Translations under genes and position numbers: made by a program
Shown: positions 15,115 to 21,341 of the stretch, piece by piece
How the letters are laid out: each line of letters begins with the position of its first letter
Numbering within the stretch: position 1 is the first letter of the stretch
Source of the DNA: a virus
Virus record (IMG/VR): IMGVR_UViG_3300035698_003120
Location: 1 to 34,115 of that record
DNA length: 34,115 nt
Reading direction: 5' to 3' (one strand)
The notes under the pieces: generated by a model
Told to the model about the DNA's origin: nothing
Database searches by the model: none
Seen by the model: the letters and a program-made list of their open reading frames with translations, nothing else

Positions 15115-15765
15115 ATGCTTATGAAGCCTATTTTCCACAACTATAAAGAAGCGTATGAAGATACTTTCGGAGTAGAGCGGAATTGTAGACTAGAAGCGAC
15201 AGGCAAACAAAGAGAGTTTATAATTAACATGTGGGATGCCATGTATCTTACCCAAGAAGAACGAGATCAAGGCTACCATGCCTGTGCTATGCCGTTCCAG
15301 AAAGTGGGACAGGATAAACTAGAAGACTATCATTTAACAGATAAGCCTCATTTACATCATTGTGCACCAAAGGGATATGCCTTTTATGTTTTAGGTTGGA
15401 CATCTGAACAAATAAATTCAGCAGGAAATTTAATTCCAATTTGCCAATATCACCATATAACGAATAAATACAACAGACATGTGTCACAGAACTATGAAGA
15501 TGATTTCGTTGAATGTATACACCCTGACATGGCAAAAGCATTTCTGAATTATGATGGATCAAATGGGTCATTCAAAAATGTGTTTCAGGAGCGTGACTTG
15601 CTCTTAATGCAAGGGTTACCCTATCACAATCAATGGTACGACGAAATGCTCTTAGGACGTGCTACAGAACTTTATGAGATATACTTACAAAAACAAATGG
15701 AACAGTACGGCCAGTATATGGATACTTTCCCTAGTTGGGAGAGAGAAGTAGAATATGAAATGTAA
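15115..15765 (+). CDS. HNH-like endonuclease protein
   Basis: 216 aa. The core at about residues 78-118 (KPHLHHCAPKGYAFYVLGWT, then NLIPICQYHHI) has the order of an HNH/beta-beta-alpha metal nuclease: paired His at 81-82, Asn in NLIPIC (N105), and a terminal HH (113-114) that would bind the metal. Cys residues at 83 and 110 could add a structural zinc. HNH proteins in phages act in packaging, homing, or cleavage of host or competitor DNA. The start is uncertain: ATG 15115 follows the T-tract of a terminator with no ribosome binding site and ATG 15121 is two codons later. Ends 11 nt after the start of a tiny zinc-binding ORF. It opens the early gene block. Confidence 0.6.
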   Translation: MLMKPIFHNYKEAYEDTFGVERNCRLEATGKQREFIINMWDAMYLTQEERDQGYHACAMPFQKVGQDKLEDYHLTDKPHLHHCAPKGYAFYVLGWTSEQINSAGNLIPICQYHHITNKYNRHVSQNYEDDFVECIHPDMAKAFLNYDGSNGSFKNVFQERDLLLMQGLPYHNQWYDEMLLGRATELYEIYLQKQMEQYGQYMDTFPSWEREVEYEM

Positions 15766-15889
15766 ATACTGTAATAAAAGAATAACCTTAAAAGATAGTT
15801 TTGGGTCAGATGGTGTAGAATATTATCATCACAAATGTATAAAAAAACAAAGAAAAGCGAGTGGACTCATTACAAATACAAAAAGCTAG
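15755..15889 (+). CDS. 44-aa zinc-binding microprotein
   Basis: ATG 15755 to TAG 15887-15889, overlapping both flanking genes by 11 and 55 nt. The sequence MKCKYCNKRITLKDSFG then VEYYHHKCIKKQRK has a CxxC near the start and HxxxxC-like ligands 20 residues later, the layout of a half LIM/treble-clef knuckle. The tail is basic. Good candidate for a small DNA- or protein-binding regulator encoded between two HNH genes. Not reported by length-filtered gene calls; support comes from the zinc ligands and tight overlaps. Confidence 0.5.
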   Translation: MKCKYCNKRITLKDSFGSDGVEYYHHKCIKKQRKASGLITNTKS

Positions 15890-16119
15890 TACCCCTATAT
15901 AGGGATAGATTAAAAATAACTTATTGTGAAAACTGCGGTGGTACATTTGGGCTGAATTTCCATCATCTTAATAGAAGATCAAAAGGTGGTGAAAATATAC
16001 CAGAAAATATAATGCTATTGTGCCAAGAATGTCACCACAAGGCAGACAATGCAAAAGGATATGTAGAGTTCAACGAAATGCTAAAGATGAAAGCGAAAGA
16101 TCGTTACTGGTTATTATGA
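15835..16119 (+). CDS. HNH endonuclease
   Basis: 94 aa, almost all HNH domain: zinc ligands C31/C34 (YCENCGG) and C63/C66 (LLCQECHH), catalytic 'FHHLNRRSKGG' (H43/H44) and 'NIMLLC', with the final His at 67-68. This is the classical CxxC-HH-N-CxxCH layout of small phage HNH enzymes that make nicks or double-strand cuts in a metal-dependent way. Such single-domain HNH proteins sit near packaging or early genes. The N-terminus is basic (KKTKKSEWTHYKYKK) and could bind DNA. It overlaps the zinc microprotein by 55 nt. Confident on the domain, not on the biological role. Confidence 0.8.
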   Translation: MYKKTKKSEWTHYKYKKLVPLYRDRLKITYCENCGGTFGLNFHHLNRRSKGGENIPENIMLLCQECHHKADNAKGYVEFNEMLKMKAKDRYWLL

Positions 16120-16168
16120 TATGTTAAAAAGCTCTTAGTTGTCAGCCCTTTTTGATTATTTACAACCG

Positions 16169-16186
16169 TTGACATGTTGGTATTAT
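16169..16186 (+). promoter_or_regulatory. Possible promoter before the replication gene
   Basis: TTGACA is at 16169-16174 and TATTAT at 16181-16186. The two are only 6 nt apart, so they cannot serve together. TATTAT lies exactly 6 nt before ATG 16193, the leaderless geometry. With TTGACA and a 17-nt spacer the -10 would be a poor TATGGA. Either reading gives a transcript that crosses the terminator at 16234-16289. The gap 16120-16168 otherwise shows only a weak AAAAAG/CTTTTT inverted repeat. Confidence 0.35.
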
Positions 16187-16192
16187 GGATGT

Positions 16193-16315
16193 ATGGAACA
16201 GTTAGATTATGATTTATCCGAATTTGAAACAAGAAATCCTCGATTGAGTCTGATTGTTCCAACTCTTATTCATCAATCGGGGATTTTTTGTTTGAAAGCT
16301 GCCAATGGATCATAA
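16193..16315 (+). CDS. Possible 40-aa leader peptide
   Basis: An ORF starting MEQLDYDLSEFETRNPRL begins 6 nt after TATTAT and ends at TAA 16313-16315, overlapping the replication gene start. Its codons run through both arms of an intrinsic terminator, as leader peptides in attenuators do. It has no ribosome binding site and could be a chance frame in a small RNA or leader. Listed because it may couple translation to readthrough. Confidence 0.25.
   Translation: MEQLDYDLSEFETRNPRLSLIVPTLIHQSGIFCLKAANGS
16234..16289 (+). terminator. Intrinsic terminator/attenuator before the replication gene
   Basis: A 14-bp stem with one G-T wobble: 16234-16247 (AAATCCTCGATTGA) with 16273-16286 (TCAATCGGGGATTT), a 25-nt loop, and a T-tract reaching 16289. 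The replication gene starts at 16305, only 15 nt later, with no promoter between. Expression of that gene therefore needs readthrough or antitermination. Confidence 0.7.
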
Positions 16316-16994
16316 TGGGTGGATATCACTTCACAGAAAAATATTAAATTGGGAATGGTATAAGGACACAAATACTAAGGCTGTATTTATTCATCTATTG
16401 ATATCTGCTAATCACAGAGAAGGAAGATGGCAGGGAAGCTCCATCAAGAGGGGGCAATGTATTACGGGTAGAAAACAATTGTCTTCCGATACAGGTATCT
16501 CAGAACAAAGCGTACGCACTTCGCTAAACAAGCTAAAATCAACCAACGAAATAACCATCGAATCAACCACTAGATTCAGTGTAATAACAGTAAATAACTA
16601 CGGTATATACAACTTAGGCAACCAGCCAACTAACCAGCCAACTAACCAGCCAACTAACCAACAGCTAACCAACGATCAACCAACGACTAACCAACGACTA
16701 ACCACAAACAATAAGAATAATAATGAAAACAATGATAATAAGATAATAAGAAAGAAGTCACAATATTCTTCTTTTGAGTCTTTAGGGGAAGATGTTCTAA
16801 AAGAAATTGCAGATAAATATGAAGTACCAGTTCAGATGGTCCAAGAAAAGAAACTGGATATGGAAGTGTGGATTGGGAAAAAGAAATCTAACAAGTATGC
16901 TGACTACAAGCTGGCCTTAGCGAAATGGGTGCGAGATGATAGACAAAAAATAATAACTAGTAGTAATAAAAGTAAGTTATTTAAAATATCATGA
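16305..16994 (+). CDS. Winged-helix replication initiator-like protein (phage O/DnaD-like)
   Basis: 229 aa. Residues 1-100 match a common phage N-terminal winged-helix domain: 'GWISLHRKILNWEWYKDTNT' then 'VFIHLLISANHR', 'IKRGQCITGRKQLSSDTGIS' (helix-turn-helix) and 'SVRTSLNKLKSTNEITI' (recognition helix). This type occurs in DnaD/lambda O-like initiators that bind the origin and load the host helicase. Residues 105-140 are a low-complexity Asn/Gln/Pro/Thr linker encoded by iteron-like DNA repeats. Residues 150-229 form a helical, basic C-terminal domain. Start ATG 16305 lies within an upstream ORF and directly after a terminator. It stands just before the recombination genes. No polymerase or helicase gene is visible, so replication probably relies on host enzymes. 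Confidence 0.65.
   Translation: MDHNGWISLHRKILNWEWYKDTNTKAVFIHLLISANHREGRWQGSSIKRGQCITGRKQLSSDTGISEQSVRTSLNKLKSTNEITIESTTRFSVITVNNYGIYNLGNQPTNQPTNQPTNQQLTNDQPTTNQRLTTNNKNNNENNDNKIIRKKSQYSSFESLGEDVLKEIADKYEVPVQMVQEKKLDMEVWIGKKKSNKYADYKLALAKWVRDDRQKIITSSNKSKLFKIS
16619..16755 (+). repeat. Iteron-like direct repeats plus AT-rich tract: candidate replication origin
   Basis: Inside the initiator gene, 12-bp units of the type AACCAGCCAACT recur in tandem from about 16619 to 16660. Degenerate units (CCAACGACTAA) follow to about 16706. Next comes a nearly GC-free stretch at about 16709-16755. In lambda, the origin iterons and the AT-rich unwinding segment lie inside gene O in the same order. By that analogy this is the best origin candidate. 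It could also be only a coding low-complexity linker. Confidence 0.5.
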
Positions 16995-17302
16995 ACATTG
17001 AAAAAACAGATAATAATAAATATATATTTGAGATGATCGGTGATAAGCCTATGACGATTACCCAGTGGGAATACATGGGTGTACAAGCAGCTTTGCAACA
17101 AGGGGCTATCTACATCGAGTTACGTGGTGGGATATACATGGTTAATGGACTGAAAAAAGCCGTTCCCGAAATGTACGAAGATATTACGACTACCGAACAA
17201 TACCAAAAAGCATTGGAGCCACTAACAGATGAACAAGCTAAGCGTAATTTAATTAAGATAGCCCAGCTAAGAAAACAAATGAAAGGCTTAAAAGATGAAT
17301 GA
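16991..17302 (+). CDS. Hypothetical early protein
   Basis: 103 aa, ATGA overlap with the initiator gene. Mixed alpha/beta sequence: an early 'KYIFEMIGDKPMTITQWEYM' segment, 'YIELRGGIYMVNGLKKAVPE' beta hairpin, then a charged C-terminal helix (DEQAKRNLIKIAQLRKQMKG). No recognised motif. Its position between the replication initiator and recombination genes suggests a helper in DNA metabolism, for example a helicase-loading or single-strand-binding accessory, but this is positional inference. Confidence 0.6.
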   Translation: MNIEKTDNNKYIFEMIGDKPMTITQWEYMGVQAALQQGAIYIELRGGIYMVNGLKKAVPEMYEDITTTEQYQKALEPLTDEQAKRNLIKIAQLRKQMKGLKDE

Positions 17303-17570
17303 CCAAGTATTACAAATGATTATCTCAAAATTTCCCAGTAGGGAAAAGATGAATAGGTTTGGTCGTGTTGGCGAACGACATGGAAAAACCGAAATCCATC
17401 ATTTAGTTACTTATGAATTAAAAGAAAGAACTATGGATTATGAGGTTTTATATCATTTAAATCTTTGTGACAAATGCGGGAATGAGATACGCAACAAATC
17501 AGTAACATTAATAAATGGTAATCAGGCATACATGAAAATGATTATAAGAAAGGGCAAAATCGTAGGTTGA
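17295..17570 (+). CDS. Hypothetical early protein with one CxxC
   Basis: 91 aa, overlapping the previous gene by 8 nt. Contains 'KTEIHHLVTYELKE' and 'LCDKCGNEIRNKS'; one CxxC with upstream paired His could bind a metal, but a full zinc finger or HNH core is not present. The C-terminus is basic. The promoter of the next unit starts within its last codons (TTGACA at 17567). Function unknown. Confidence 0.55.
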   Translation: MNDQVLQMIISKFPSREKMNRFGRVGERHGKTEIHHLVTYELKERTMDYEVLYHLNLCDKCGNEIRNKSVTLINGNQAYMKMIIRKGKIVG

Positions 17571-17595
17571 CATTATGTGTTATGTATTATACTAT
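17567..17595 (+). promoter_or_regulatory. Early-type promoter with leader
   Basis: TTGACA 17567-17572, 17-nt spacer, TACTAT 17590-17595. A leader of about 28 nt carries AAAGGA at 17618-17623 before ATG 17630, so this is a conventional leadered transcript. The leader segment at 17597-17616 resembles that of the promoter at 19976. Confidence 0.6.
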
Positions 17596-17629
17596 GTATG
17601 TATAGTTAAATAAGTTCAAAGGATACTAT

Positions 17630-17962
17630 ATGACATTACAACAGTTATTCGACCAAAAGACATACAATAACAAATTGAGAGCCAGGTATAGGGCTAGATA
17701 TACTAATGAGTGGAGAATTGGGCTTAGGTCTAACAGCGAACTAGATAAGATAATATTTAAATTAATGAATAGATTTTATTTATATAATTTAGTAGTTAGG
17801 GAGTTGAAGTTGCAAGCAATAGATAATTACAAAGCTGTTAGCTTAATGGCATATAACGGTTTTACAGCAGAAGATGTAATTAAAGCGGATAGTGATTTAT
17901 ACAAAAACGCTATGTATGAATATGAAGCAGACACAGCATTTAATTATCAGGGGGAATTATGA
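17630..17962 (+). CDS. Hypothetical protein, first gene of recombination operon
   Basis: 110 aa, with AAAGGA 6 nt upstream of the ATG. Arg/Tyr-rich N-terminus (NNKLRARYRARYTNEWRIGL) followed by two helices and an acidic C-terminal end (NAMYEYEADTAFNYQGEL). The basic start may contact nucleic acid. It is the first gene behind a consensus early promoter and overlaps the annealing-protein gene by 4 nt, so it is probably an early DNA-metabolism or regulatory protein. No family recognised. Confidence 0.55.
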   Translation: MTLQQLFDQKTYNNKLRARYRARYTNEWRIGLRSNSELDKIIFKLMNRFYLYNLVVRELKLQAIDNYKAVSLMAYNGFTAEDVIKADSDLYKNAMYEYEADTAFNYQGEL

Positions 17963-18528
17963 ACATATATGAAAAGTTACAAAAAATGAGGGTTGAGTTA
18001 CAGAACACGAAGTTAAGGAAAAGTGGACATAACGCTTATTCTCATTTCGATTATTTTGAACTTAGTGATTTTTTACCTACAATTAATAAGTTGGCCGATA
18101 AATACAAAGTTGCAAACATCTTTACCTTAGATGATAAATACGCCTATTTAACTATTGTTAATAGTGATGAACCGACTGAAAAAGTAAAATTCAAGTCGCC
18201 AACGGCTGAACCACGTATTGGATTAAAAAAAGATGGTACAGGTGGAGCAGATCCTATACAAAACTTAGGAGGCAAGCATACTTATATGCGTAGATATATG
18301 TATTTTATGGGATATGAGATTACTGAGAATGACATTGTGGACTCCGTCGGATCGGCAAAAGAGTTTGAATTACCAGATGCTGATAAGAAAAAGATATTAG
18401 ATACCAAAACGATAGAAGAACTATCTAAGATGGTAAAAGTGATGGGGGTATCAAAGGGGCAGAAATATCACAAGTCAATAGGTGTTTGTTATAAGGCACA
18501 GAAGGAAATGTTGAAAGACTCACAATGA
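17959..18528 (+). CDS. ERF-family single-strand annealing protein
   Basis: 189 aa. The N-terminal domain (residues 1-120) matches the ERF/Sak pattern: 'MNIYEKLQKMRVELQNTKLR' then 'HFDYFELSDFLPTINKLADKYKV', 'AYLTIVNSD', 'DPIQNLGGKHTYMRRYMYFM' (the conserved Q-x-x-G-x-x-x-T-Y-x-R-R-Y block) and 'MGYEITENDIVD'. These proteins bind single-stranded DNA as rings and anneal complementary strands in phage recombination. The C-terminal 60 residues are a separate basic, helical region. ATGA-type overlaps with both neighbours; the next gene is a YqaJ-type exonuclease, the standard two-component phage recombination pair. Confidence 0.8.
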   Translation: MNIYEKLQKMRVELQNTKLRKSGHNAYSHFDYFELSDFLPTINKLADKYKVANIFTLDDKYAYLTIVNSDEPTEKVKFKSPTAEPRIGLKKDGTGGADPIQNLGGKHTYMRRYMYFMGYEITENDIVDSVGSAKEFELPDADKKKILDTKTIEELSKMVKVMGVSKGQKYHKSIGVCYKAQKEMLKDSQ

Positions 18529-19118
18529 AAATACATAAAAACATTGACCAAGGGTCTCCAGAATGGTTCGAGTTAAGACAAAACCGATTCACCGCTAGCG
18601 ACGCACAGGCAATTGCAACGGCCAAAGTAGGGTTAGACACCCTTTCGTACAAGAAAGTGGCGGAGAAGTTAACCGAGGGGCAAGGAGAGGCATTCCAAAG
18701 TGCTGATATGGAACGTGGGAATGAACTAGAACACGAAGCTAGGAGTTTGTACGAAATTACGACAGGTAACATTGTCGAAGAAGTAGCTTTCGTTGAGCTA
18801 GATGAAAACGTGGGATGTAGCCCAGATGGGTTGATTGAAAATGAGGGGTTAATAGAGATCAAATGCAAAAACGATGTTAATCATTTGAAAGCTATCCTTG
18901 GGGATAAAATAGAATCTGCACACGAATGGCAAATGCAAATGCAAATGTTGGTTACTGATAGGAAATGGTGTGATTATGTTTTATATAATCCTAATTATTC
19001 AGGAGACCAAAGACTTGTTGTTATCAGGGTGAACAGGGATGAAGAAAAAATAGCGAAGCTAAAGATAGGAATAGAAAAAGGGATTAAGTTAGTTAAAGAG
19101 ATAGAGGAGAAATTATGA
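18525..19118 (+). CDS. YqaJ/lambda-type exonuclease (PD-(D/E)XK)
   Basis: 197 aa. Motifs in order: 'GSPEWFELRQNRFTASDA' (start signature of YqaJ recombinases, residues 10-26), 'ERGNELEHEAR' (acidic helix, E67/E71), 'GCSPDGLI' (D101), 'LIEIKCKN' (E111-x-K113), and 'HEWQMQMQM' (the Q of the nuclease core helix). This is the PD-(D/E)XK fold used by lambda exonuclease to resect double-strand ends 5'-3' for its annealing partner. The partner gene (ERF) overlaps it by 4 nt. A TM microprotein overlaps its stop by ATGA. Confident. Confidence 0.88.
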   Translation: MKIHKNIDQGSPEWFELRQNRFTASDAQAIATAKVGLDTLSYKKVAEKLTEGQGEAFQSADMERGNELEHEARSLYEITTGNIVEEVAFVELDENVGCSPDGLIENEGLIEIKCKNDVNHLKAILGDKIESAHEWQMQMQMLVTDRKWCDYVLYNPNYSGDQRLVVIRVNRDEEKIAKLKIGIEKGIKLVKEIEEKL

Positions 19119-19225
19119 GCGATATGTTGGAAGCCGTACTGGTCATTATGATAATGTCTGTTGGTTGCATCTTGGCAATGAGCCTTTTTTTTCTTACTCT
19201 TGTGAAACTTATTTTGATTGGATAG
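19115..19225 (+). CDS. 36-aa single-pass membrane microprotein
   Basis: ATG 19115 overlaps the exonuclease stop (ATGA) with GAGGAG 6 nt upstream as ribosome binding site, and ends at TAG 19223-19225. The product (MSDMLEAVLVIMIMSVGCIL then AMSLFFLTLVKLILIG) is one long hydrophobic helix with an acidic N-terminus. The good ribosome binding site supports translation. Small early membrane proteins often alter host envelope physiology or block superinfection; no direct evidence here. Confidence 0.55.
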   Translation: MSDMLEAVLVIMIMSVGCILAMSLFFLTLVKLILIG

Positions 19226-19235
19226 AGGGAAAACT

Positions 19236-19727
19236 ATGACAATAGACGAACAATTTAACATATCGGCTAAGAAGATAGAAGAAAATGATATTGGATTAAT
19301 ATCTCAAGAAATAAGAGAGATTGTCGATTATCTTGCAAGCCATAAGAGGTTTGATTTTAGTGCTGATGATATAAGCAGGTCAATGAATAAATTGTCTGTT
19401 TTAAGGGCGAGTTTAGGAGACTTGGCAGTTGATGCTGGGATATTGTATGATATGACATATACGAACAGAAAGTTTACACGTGCTGGTGAATGGAAAGCAC
19501 AAAAAGCAGAAATGAGTAAGACTATTGATAAGGTGACCAATCCAGACGTTGAAGCACAAGTAGAGCAGAATATTCGTAAAAATATTATTGATGAGTTAGA
19601 AAAAAAGCATTTTGCTGAAAGGCTCAAAATCCTTTATGATTCTACAGCTTTAGTCGTATCTACGTTACAAAGTAGACTTAGTTATTTAAAGCAAGAGAAG
19701 CAAGAGACGGCTTATTATAATAAGTAA
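19236..19727 (+). CDS. Helical protein of the recombination operon, unknown function
   Basis: 163 aa. ATG 19236 is chosen over an in-frame TTG at 19218 because AGAGGGA lies 6 nt upstream. Almost entirely alpha-helical, with long amphipathic stretches at 1-60 and 95-150 (KNIIDELEKKHFAERLKILY), no Cys, no catalytic pattern. Co-transcribed with the ERF and YqaJ genes. It could be an accessory of the recombination machinery, but helical proteins of this type with no motif are common among phage early genes. Confidence 0.6.
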   Translation: MTIDEQFNISAKKIEENDIGLISQEIREIVDYLASHKRFDFSADDISRSMNKLSVLRASLGDLAVDAGILYDMTYTNRKFTRAGEWKAQKAEMSKTIDKVTNPDVEAQVEQNIRKNIIDELEKKHFAERLKILYDSTALVVSTLQSRLSYLKQEKQETAYYNK

Positions 19728-19745
19728 ATTTAGTTAGGAGAAAAA

Positions 19746-19979
19746 ATGGAAAAATATAATCTAAAACAAGTTGGTGAAAGAATAGAAGAACTAACAGGAG
19801 AGAAGGTCTCTCACAATACTATCGTTTTGCATCGACGTATGGACATGATAAAACCTTATGCTATGGAGTATATCAAAGCGTTAAACAAGACTATTCCTAT
19901 GTATACAGACACCGAGATAAAAGAATATCTTGAAGCACGAAAAAACAAGGTAGACAGGAGATTTAAAACTACTAGTTGA
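19746..19979 (+). CDS. Small putative HTH DNA-binding protein
   Basis: 77 aa with TTAGGAGAAAAA ribosome-binding region. The N-terminal 40 residues (YNLKQVGERIEELTGEKVSH then NTIVLHRRMDMIKPY) look like a MerR/excisionase-type winged helix: the LKQVGERIEELTG helix, turn, and a second helix ending before a basic stretch. The C-terminus is charged and basic. It sits directly before the second early promoter (TTGACA at 19976) and is a reasonable candidate for its regulator. The HTH call is by eye. Confidence 0.45.
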   Translation: MEKYNLKQVGERIEELTGEKVSHNTIVLHRRMDMIKPYAMEYIKALNKTIPMYTDTEIKEYLEARKNKVDRRFKTTS

Positions 19980-20004
19980 CACTGTGTATGGTATAATGTA
20001 TAGT
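19976..20004 (+). promoter_or_regulatory. Early-type promoter with leader
   Basis: TTGACA 19976-19981 with TATAGT at 19999-20004 (17-nt spacer). A perfect TATAAT at 19992-19997 is closer to the -35 but could act as an alternative -10. The leader carries AAGCGGAA before ATG 20036. The leader block at 20005-20023 is nearly the same as that at 17597-17616. Confidence 0.6.
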
Positions 20005-20035
20005 CTATGTAGTTATATAAGTTAAGCGGAAAAAA

Positions 20036-20539
20036 ATGAAAATAACAACAACAAACACAACCTACAATATACCAGTAAGCGATATATTGAATAAAAAAGT
20101 TTTACCAAATATTAATAAAGGATTAGCGGTAGCAATAATATTAATGGGTACATTCGCATTAGGTATGTATACAAAACCGCTTAATGGGATTGTATTAGAT
20201 CCCGTAAGGAATATCAACATAAATGCGGGTGAACAATTAATAACTAAACTTATACCAACAACGACAAAGGGATGGATAGAACAATATTTTGATGACGATT
20301 CTGAGTGGGCTTTATCATGTTTTAAATCAGAGAGTGGATTAAATCCAAATGCTAATCATATTAATAATAATGGGACTATAGATAGAGGACTGGCACAAGT
20401 TAATTCAGTACATTGCGGAAAAGTAAATGGAGATTGTGAGAGATTATACGAAACCGAAGAAAACCTAAGAGTAGCCAAGATCATACATGACACACAAGGA
20501 AAGCAAGCATGGTATGGATCAGGGTGTAGCACATTATAG
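20036..20539 (+). CDS. Membrane-anchored lysozyme/transglycosylase-like protein
   Basis: 167 aa. N-terminal cytoplasmic segment, a TM helix at about 29-46 (GLAVAIILMGTFALGMYT), then a lysozyme-like SLT domain: 'WALSCFKSESGLNPNANHIN' with the likely catalytic Glu at 99, 'NGTIDRGLAQVNSVH' (the G-L-x-Q-x-N motif of goose-type lysozymes/transglycosylases) and 'NLRVAKIIHD' followed by WYGSG. Cys residues at about 95, 127, 134 and 164 could form disulphides outside the membrane. The enzyme would cleave glycan strands from the outer face of the membrane. It is encoded in the early/middle region, 6 kb from the CHAP endolysin, so it may serve something other than final lysis. Confidence 0.7.
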   Translation: MKITTTNTTYNIPVSDILNKKVLPNINKGLAVAIILMGTFALGMYTKPLNGIVLDPVRNININAGEQLITKLIPTTTKGWIEQYFDDDSEWALSCFKSESGLNPNANHINNNGTIDRGLAQVNSVHCGKVNGDCERLYETEENLRVAKIIHDTQGKQAWYGSGCSTL

Positions 20540-20543
20540 ATAA

Positions 20544-20715
20544 CAGATAACTGCGGTTCATGACGCCTTATTCTACAGGGTAAGTTGTGGGCGATGGTCT
20601 ACGGAATGTATGAACGGCAGCTATCTGCGATTGCATGATGCTCATCTCCTATCAGGTGGGTATCATGGAGCCGTCTATTTTATAGGCAGGCAGAAATTTA
20701 TATACGGATGGCTCC
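20544..20715 (+). ncRNA. Three-hairpin structured RNA element
   Basis: The 208-nt gap 20540-20747 has no credible coding frame but folds strikingly. Hairpin A: 20544-20561 with 20610-20627 (16 of 18 pairs), enclosing CGCC/GGCG (20564-20567 with 20590-20593) and CTTA/TAAG. Hairpin B: 20634-20646 with 20655-20667, 13 pairs including G-U wobbles, 7-nt loop. Hairpin C: 20667-20675 with 20707-20715 (GGAGCCGTC/GATGGCTCC, one wobble), abutting B (shared base 20667). No T-tract follows, so it is not a simple terminator. A ribosome binding site and ATG 20748 follow 18-33 nt later. It may be a free RNA processed from the transcript or a cis-regulatory leader. No known family recognised. Confidence 0.65.
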
Positions 20716-20747
20716 AATTGAGTTGTTAATTATTTAGGAGATAAATT

Positions 20748-21341
20748 ATGGAAGAAAAAGAATTAATGAAAATAGTTGACGAAAGTGGATTGCAGGAGAA
20801 TACATTGCAAATATTACTAGACTCTTATGCAGGATTTTATGACAAAGCTAGAGAGTTGGTTGAGAAATCTAGGGATATTAAGGTTACAGATGTTGAACAA
20901 ACTAGCGTAATGCAAAAAGTTAGAGAGTTAAGGTTGGAGATACAAAGGGTTCAGGTAGAAGAGCAAGAAAAACTTGCAGAAAAACTACAAGAAGCAAAGG
21001 ACAACGCAACAGAGCAAAAGAGGATAGAAGAATTATCTGAATATGTCGAGGATATAGAAGCATATAAATTACACCCCAGCGATATGTTAACAGATACATT
21101 CATGCAACTTCTAAAATCTTCTAAAATTGTATATGAGGCACAGGTTAAGGCGGAACAAGAAGCAGAAAAACAAAGGATTGCAGATAAGGGATTGGCAGAA
21201 AAGAGACGTGTTGTAGATGAGAGGAAAGCCAAAGAATCAGCGCCAGACAAAAAGAAATTTGACGAGAAACTTGGCAATCCAATGGAACAGATAGATGCAT
21301 TAATAGAGCAAGCTAAGAAATTAAAGGAAGAATTAAAATGA
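20748..21341 (+). CDS. Coiled-coil protein of unknown function
   Basis: 197 aa with TTAGGAGAT ribosome binding site. Continuous heptad-like helix rich in Glu/Lys/Gln (residues 30-115 and 130-197), e.g. 'VRELRLEIQRVQVEEQEKLA' and 'QEAEKQRIADKGLAEKRRVV', with a short hydrophobic break near 110-125. Long coiled-coil proteins are common beside phage recombination genes and can act as nuclease inhibitors or scaffolds. No specific motif to choose between these. It is the first gene behind the structured RNA, so its translation may be under RNA control. Confidence 0.6.
   Translation: MEEKELMKIVDESGLQENTLQILLDSYAGFYDKARELVEKSRDIKVTDVEQTSVMQKVRELRLEIQRVQVEEQEKLAEKLQEAKDNATEQKRIEELSEYVEDIEAYKLHPSDMLTDTFMQLLKSSKIVYEAQVKAEQEAEKQRIADKGLAEKRRVVDERKAKESAPDKKKFDEKLGNPMEQIDALIEQAKKLKEELK

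Noticed and set aside
15115-15765. Group I intron or homing endonuclease insertion
   Set aside because: The HNH genes are not embedded in a split gene and no intron core was seen nearby.
16619-16706. CRISPR-like or transposon-end repeats
   Set aside because: Repeats are short, contiguous and within a coding gene; iteron-like origin or coding linker is a better explanation.
20544-20715. tRNA or tmRNA gene
   Set aside because: No T-loop GGTTCRANNCC pattern, no acceptor stem with anticodon arm geometry; stems do not match a cloverleaf.
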